A DNA stretch of 6,495 nucleotides, taken from Candidatus Bathyarchaeota archaeon (GTDB lineage: Archaea; Thermoproteota; Bathyarchaeia; TCS64). The notes below the pieces were generated by a model, which was not told the DNA's origin, did not search any database, and saw only the letters and a program-made list of their open reading frames with translations. Of the stretch, positions 5,697-6,495 are shown piece by piece (position 1 is the first letter of the stretch; each line of letters starts with the position of its first letter). Location of the stretch: the NCBI GenBank assembly GCA_013619005.1, contig JABXKY010000103.1, positions 1 to 6,495 on the forward strand, read 5' to 3'. A program made the position numbers and the translations under genes.

Positions 5697-6495
5697 TTGA
5701 GTGATGAGTACTCCACCCGAAACAGAGACAACATGCTCTGGGTCATCGTCGTGGTGATGATGGTCCTGAACGTGGGAGTCCTAACATACTCCACTATCTA
5801 CGGTGATGACATCGATTCCTCCGCCCTAGCCACCGAGGTGGAGACCCTCAGGTTCCAGCTCAACAGCGCGATCCAGGAGATAGAGACTCTCCAAGAAGAG
5901 GTGCGTATCTCCGGACTGCCCGATGACACACCCAACCTAGGTTTCATCGAGATATACAACACCACGAGGAACAGTGTGGTGCTCATCGAGACCGACATTG
6001 GGTCAGGGAGCGGCTGGGTCTACGATACAGACGGACATATCATCACCAACAACCACGTCGTTGAGGACACGAGTTGGATCCAGGTCACATTCCAAAGCGG
6101 GACGATCATTCAAGCAACCCTAGTGGGCAGAGACCCATACAGCGACATGGCAGTAATCAGGATCAATCATTTAGGAGAGCCCCTGCTCCCGCTGGAAATC
6201 GGAGTTAGCAAGAACCTCTTGGTGGGTGAGACTGTTATAGCAATAGGTAACCCGTTCGGACTCGACAACACTATGACGGCGGGCATCGTCAGCGCCACTG
6301 GCCGTCAGATGAGCACCATCAACAATTACGCGATAGTGGATGTGATACAGACAGACGCGGCGATCAACCCAGGAAACAGCGGAGGACCGCTGTTCAACTT
6401 GAGGGGAAAGGTCGTGGGGATGAACACCGCCATCATCAGTAATACAAATGATTTCAGCGGAATCGGCTTCGCAATCCCCTCAGACACTATCCAGA
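5697..6495 (+). CDS. Membrane-anchored HtrA/Deg-type serine protease, 3' end cut
   Basis: An S1C-family trypsin-like protease that would degrade or refold misfolded proteins outside the membrane. Numbered from ATG 5733: a hydrophobic signal anchor (2-19), a coiled coil (32-57), then the protease core with GSGSGWVYDTDGHIITN (90-106), H108 in NNHVV, D138 in YSDMA and S216 in NPGNSGGPL. All three catalytic residues are present, along with TAGIVSATGR (182-191). The frame is intact to the window edge, which cuts it at DTIQ. The end of the protease domain and any PDZ domain lie beyond. The start is uncertain: the frame opens after a TGA at 5688-5690. TTG at 5697 gives a 12-residue polar N-terminus before the anchor; ATG at 5733 begins the anchor at once. 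I chose TTG because the charged flank (NRDN) precedes the helix and the TATA spacing is better. The gene is 71 bp after the formyltransferase gene, with probable independent transcription. Confidence 0.9.
   Translation, partial: MSDEYSTRNRDNMLWVIVVVMMVLNVGVLTYSTIYGDDIDSSALATEVETLRFQLNSAIQEIETLQEEVRISGLPDDTPNLGFIEIYNTTRNSVVLIETDIGSGSGWVYDTDGHIITNNHVVEDTSWIQVTFQSGTIIQATLVGRDPYSDMAVIRINHLGEPLLPLEIGVSKNLLVGETVIAIGNPFGLDNTMTAGIVSATGRQMSTINNYAIVDVIQTDAAINPGNSGGPLFNLRGKVVGMNTAIISNTNDFSGIGFAIPSDTIQ

Noticed and set aside
5591..5998. Minus-strand frames at 5591-5794 and 5798-5998
   Set aside because: They are antisense to the formyltransferase end and the protease N-terminus and show no coherent protein features.
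1..6495. CRISPR array, tRNA or mobile element
   Set aside because: No repeated spaced units, cloverleaf-like sequence, transposase or terminal inverted repeats were found on reading either strand.

Overview
This 6.5 kb window reads as the chromosome of an archaeon. Pointers are an archaeal-type methionyl-tRNA synthetase with two zinc knuckles, a hexameric-type 5'-methylthioadenosine phosphorylase with a C-terminal Cys-X-Cys (known from hyperthermophilic archaea), and start codons with no Shine-Dalgarno but an A/T-rich TATA-like element about 25-28 bases upstream, as expected for leaderless archaeal mRNAs. AGG and ATA codons are common in the genes. A lineage cannot be fixed from the sequence alone; an uncultivated Thermoproteota/Bathyarchaeia-like or related lineage is only a guess. 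I see no tRNA, rRNA, CRISPR, insertion sequence or phage gene, and no stretch of 300 bases without a gene.

Layout. A 77-aa unknown protein on the + strand (52-285) has its own Shine-Dalgarno and ends 2 bp from a convergent gene. Three genes then run leftward on the - strand, in transcription order: a 12-helix MFS transporter (3983-2766), methionyl-tRNA synthetase (2621-975) and a small PHP-domain metal-dependent phosphoesterase (935-288). A 95-bp divergent promoter region (3984-4078) separates the MFS gene from the rightward genes. These are 5'-methylthioadenosine phosphorylase (4079-4873), a stand-alone formyltransferase-fold protein (4909-5625) and the N-terminal two thirds or so of a membrane-anchored HtrA/Deg-type serine protease (from about 5697, cut by the window end).

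How the genes may work together. MTAP recycles methylthioadenosine to adenine and a methylthioribose phosphate for methionine salvage, and MetRS consumes methionine, so a loose methionine/one-carbon theme is possible. This is inference: the two genes are on opposite strands, and the MTAP and formyltransferase genes each appear to have their own TATA element. The window is mostly housekeeping. The points most worth a second look are the missing conventional start codon of MetRS, the unassigned formyltransferase (archaea do not use formyl-methionine initiation), the compact coiled-coil stalk and uncertain start of the protease, and the unrecognised 77-aa protein.
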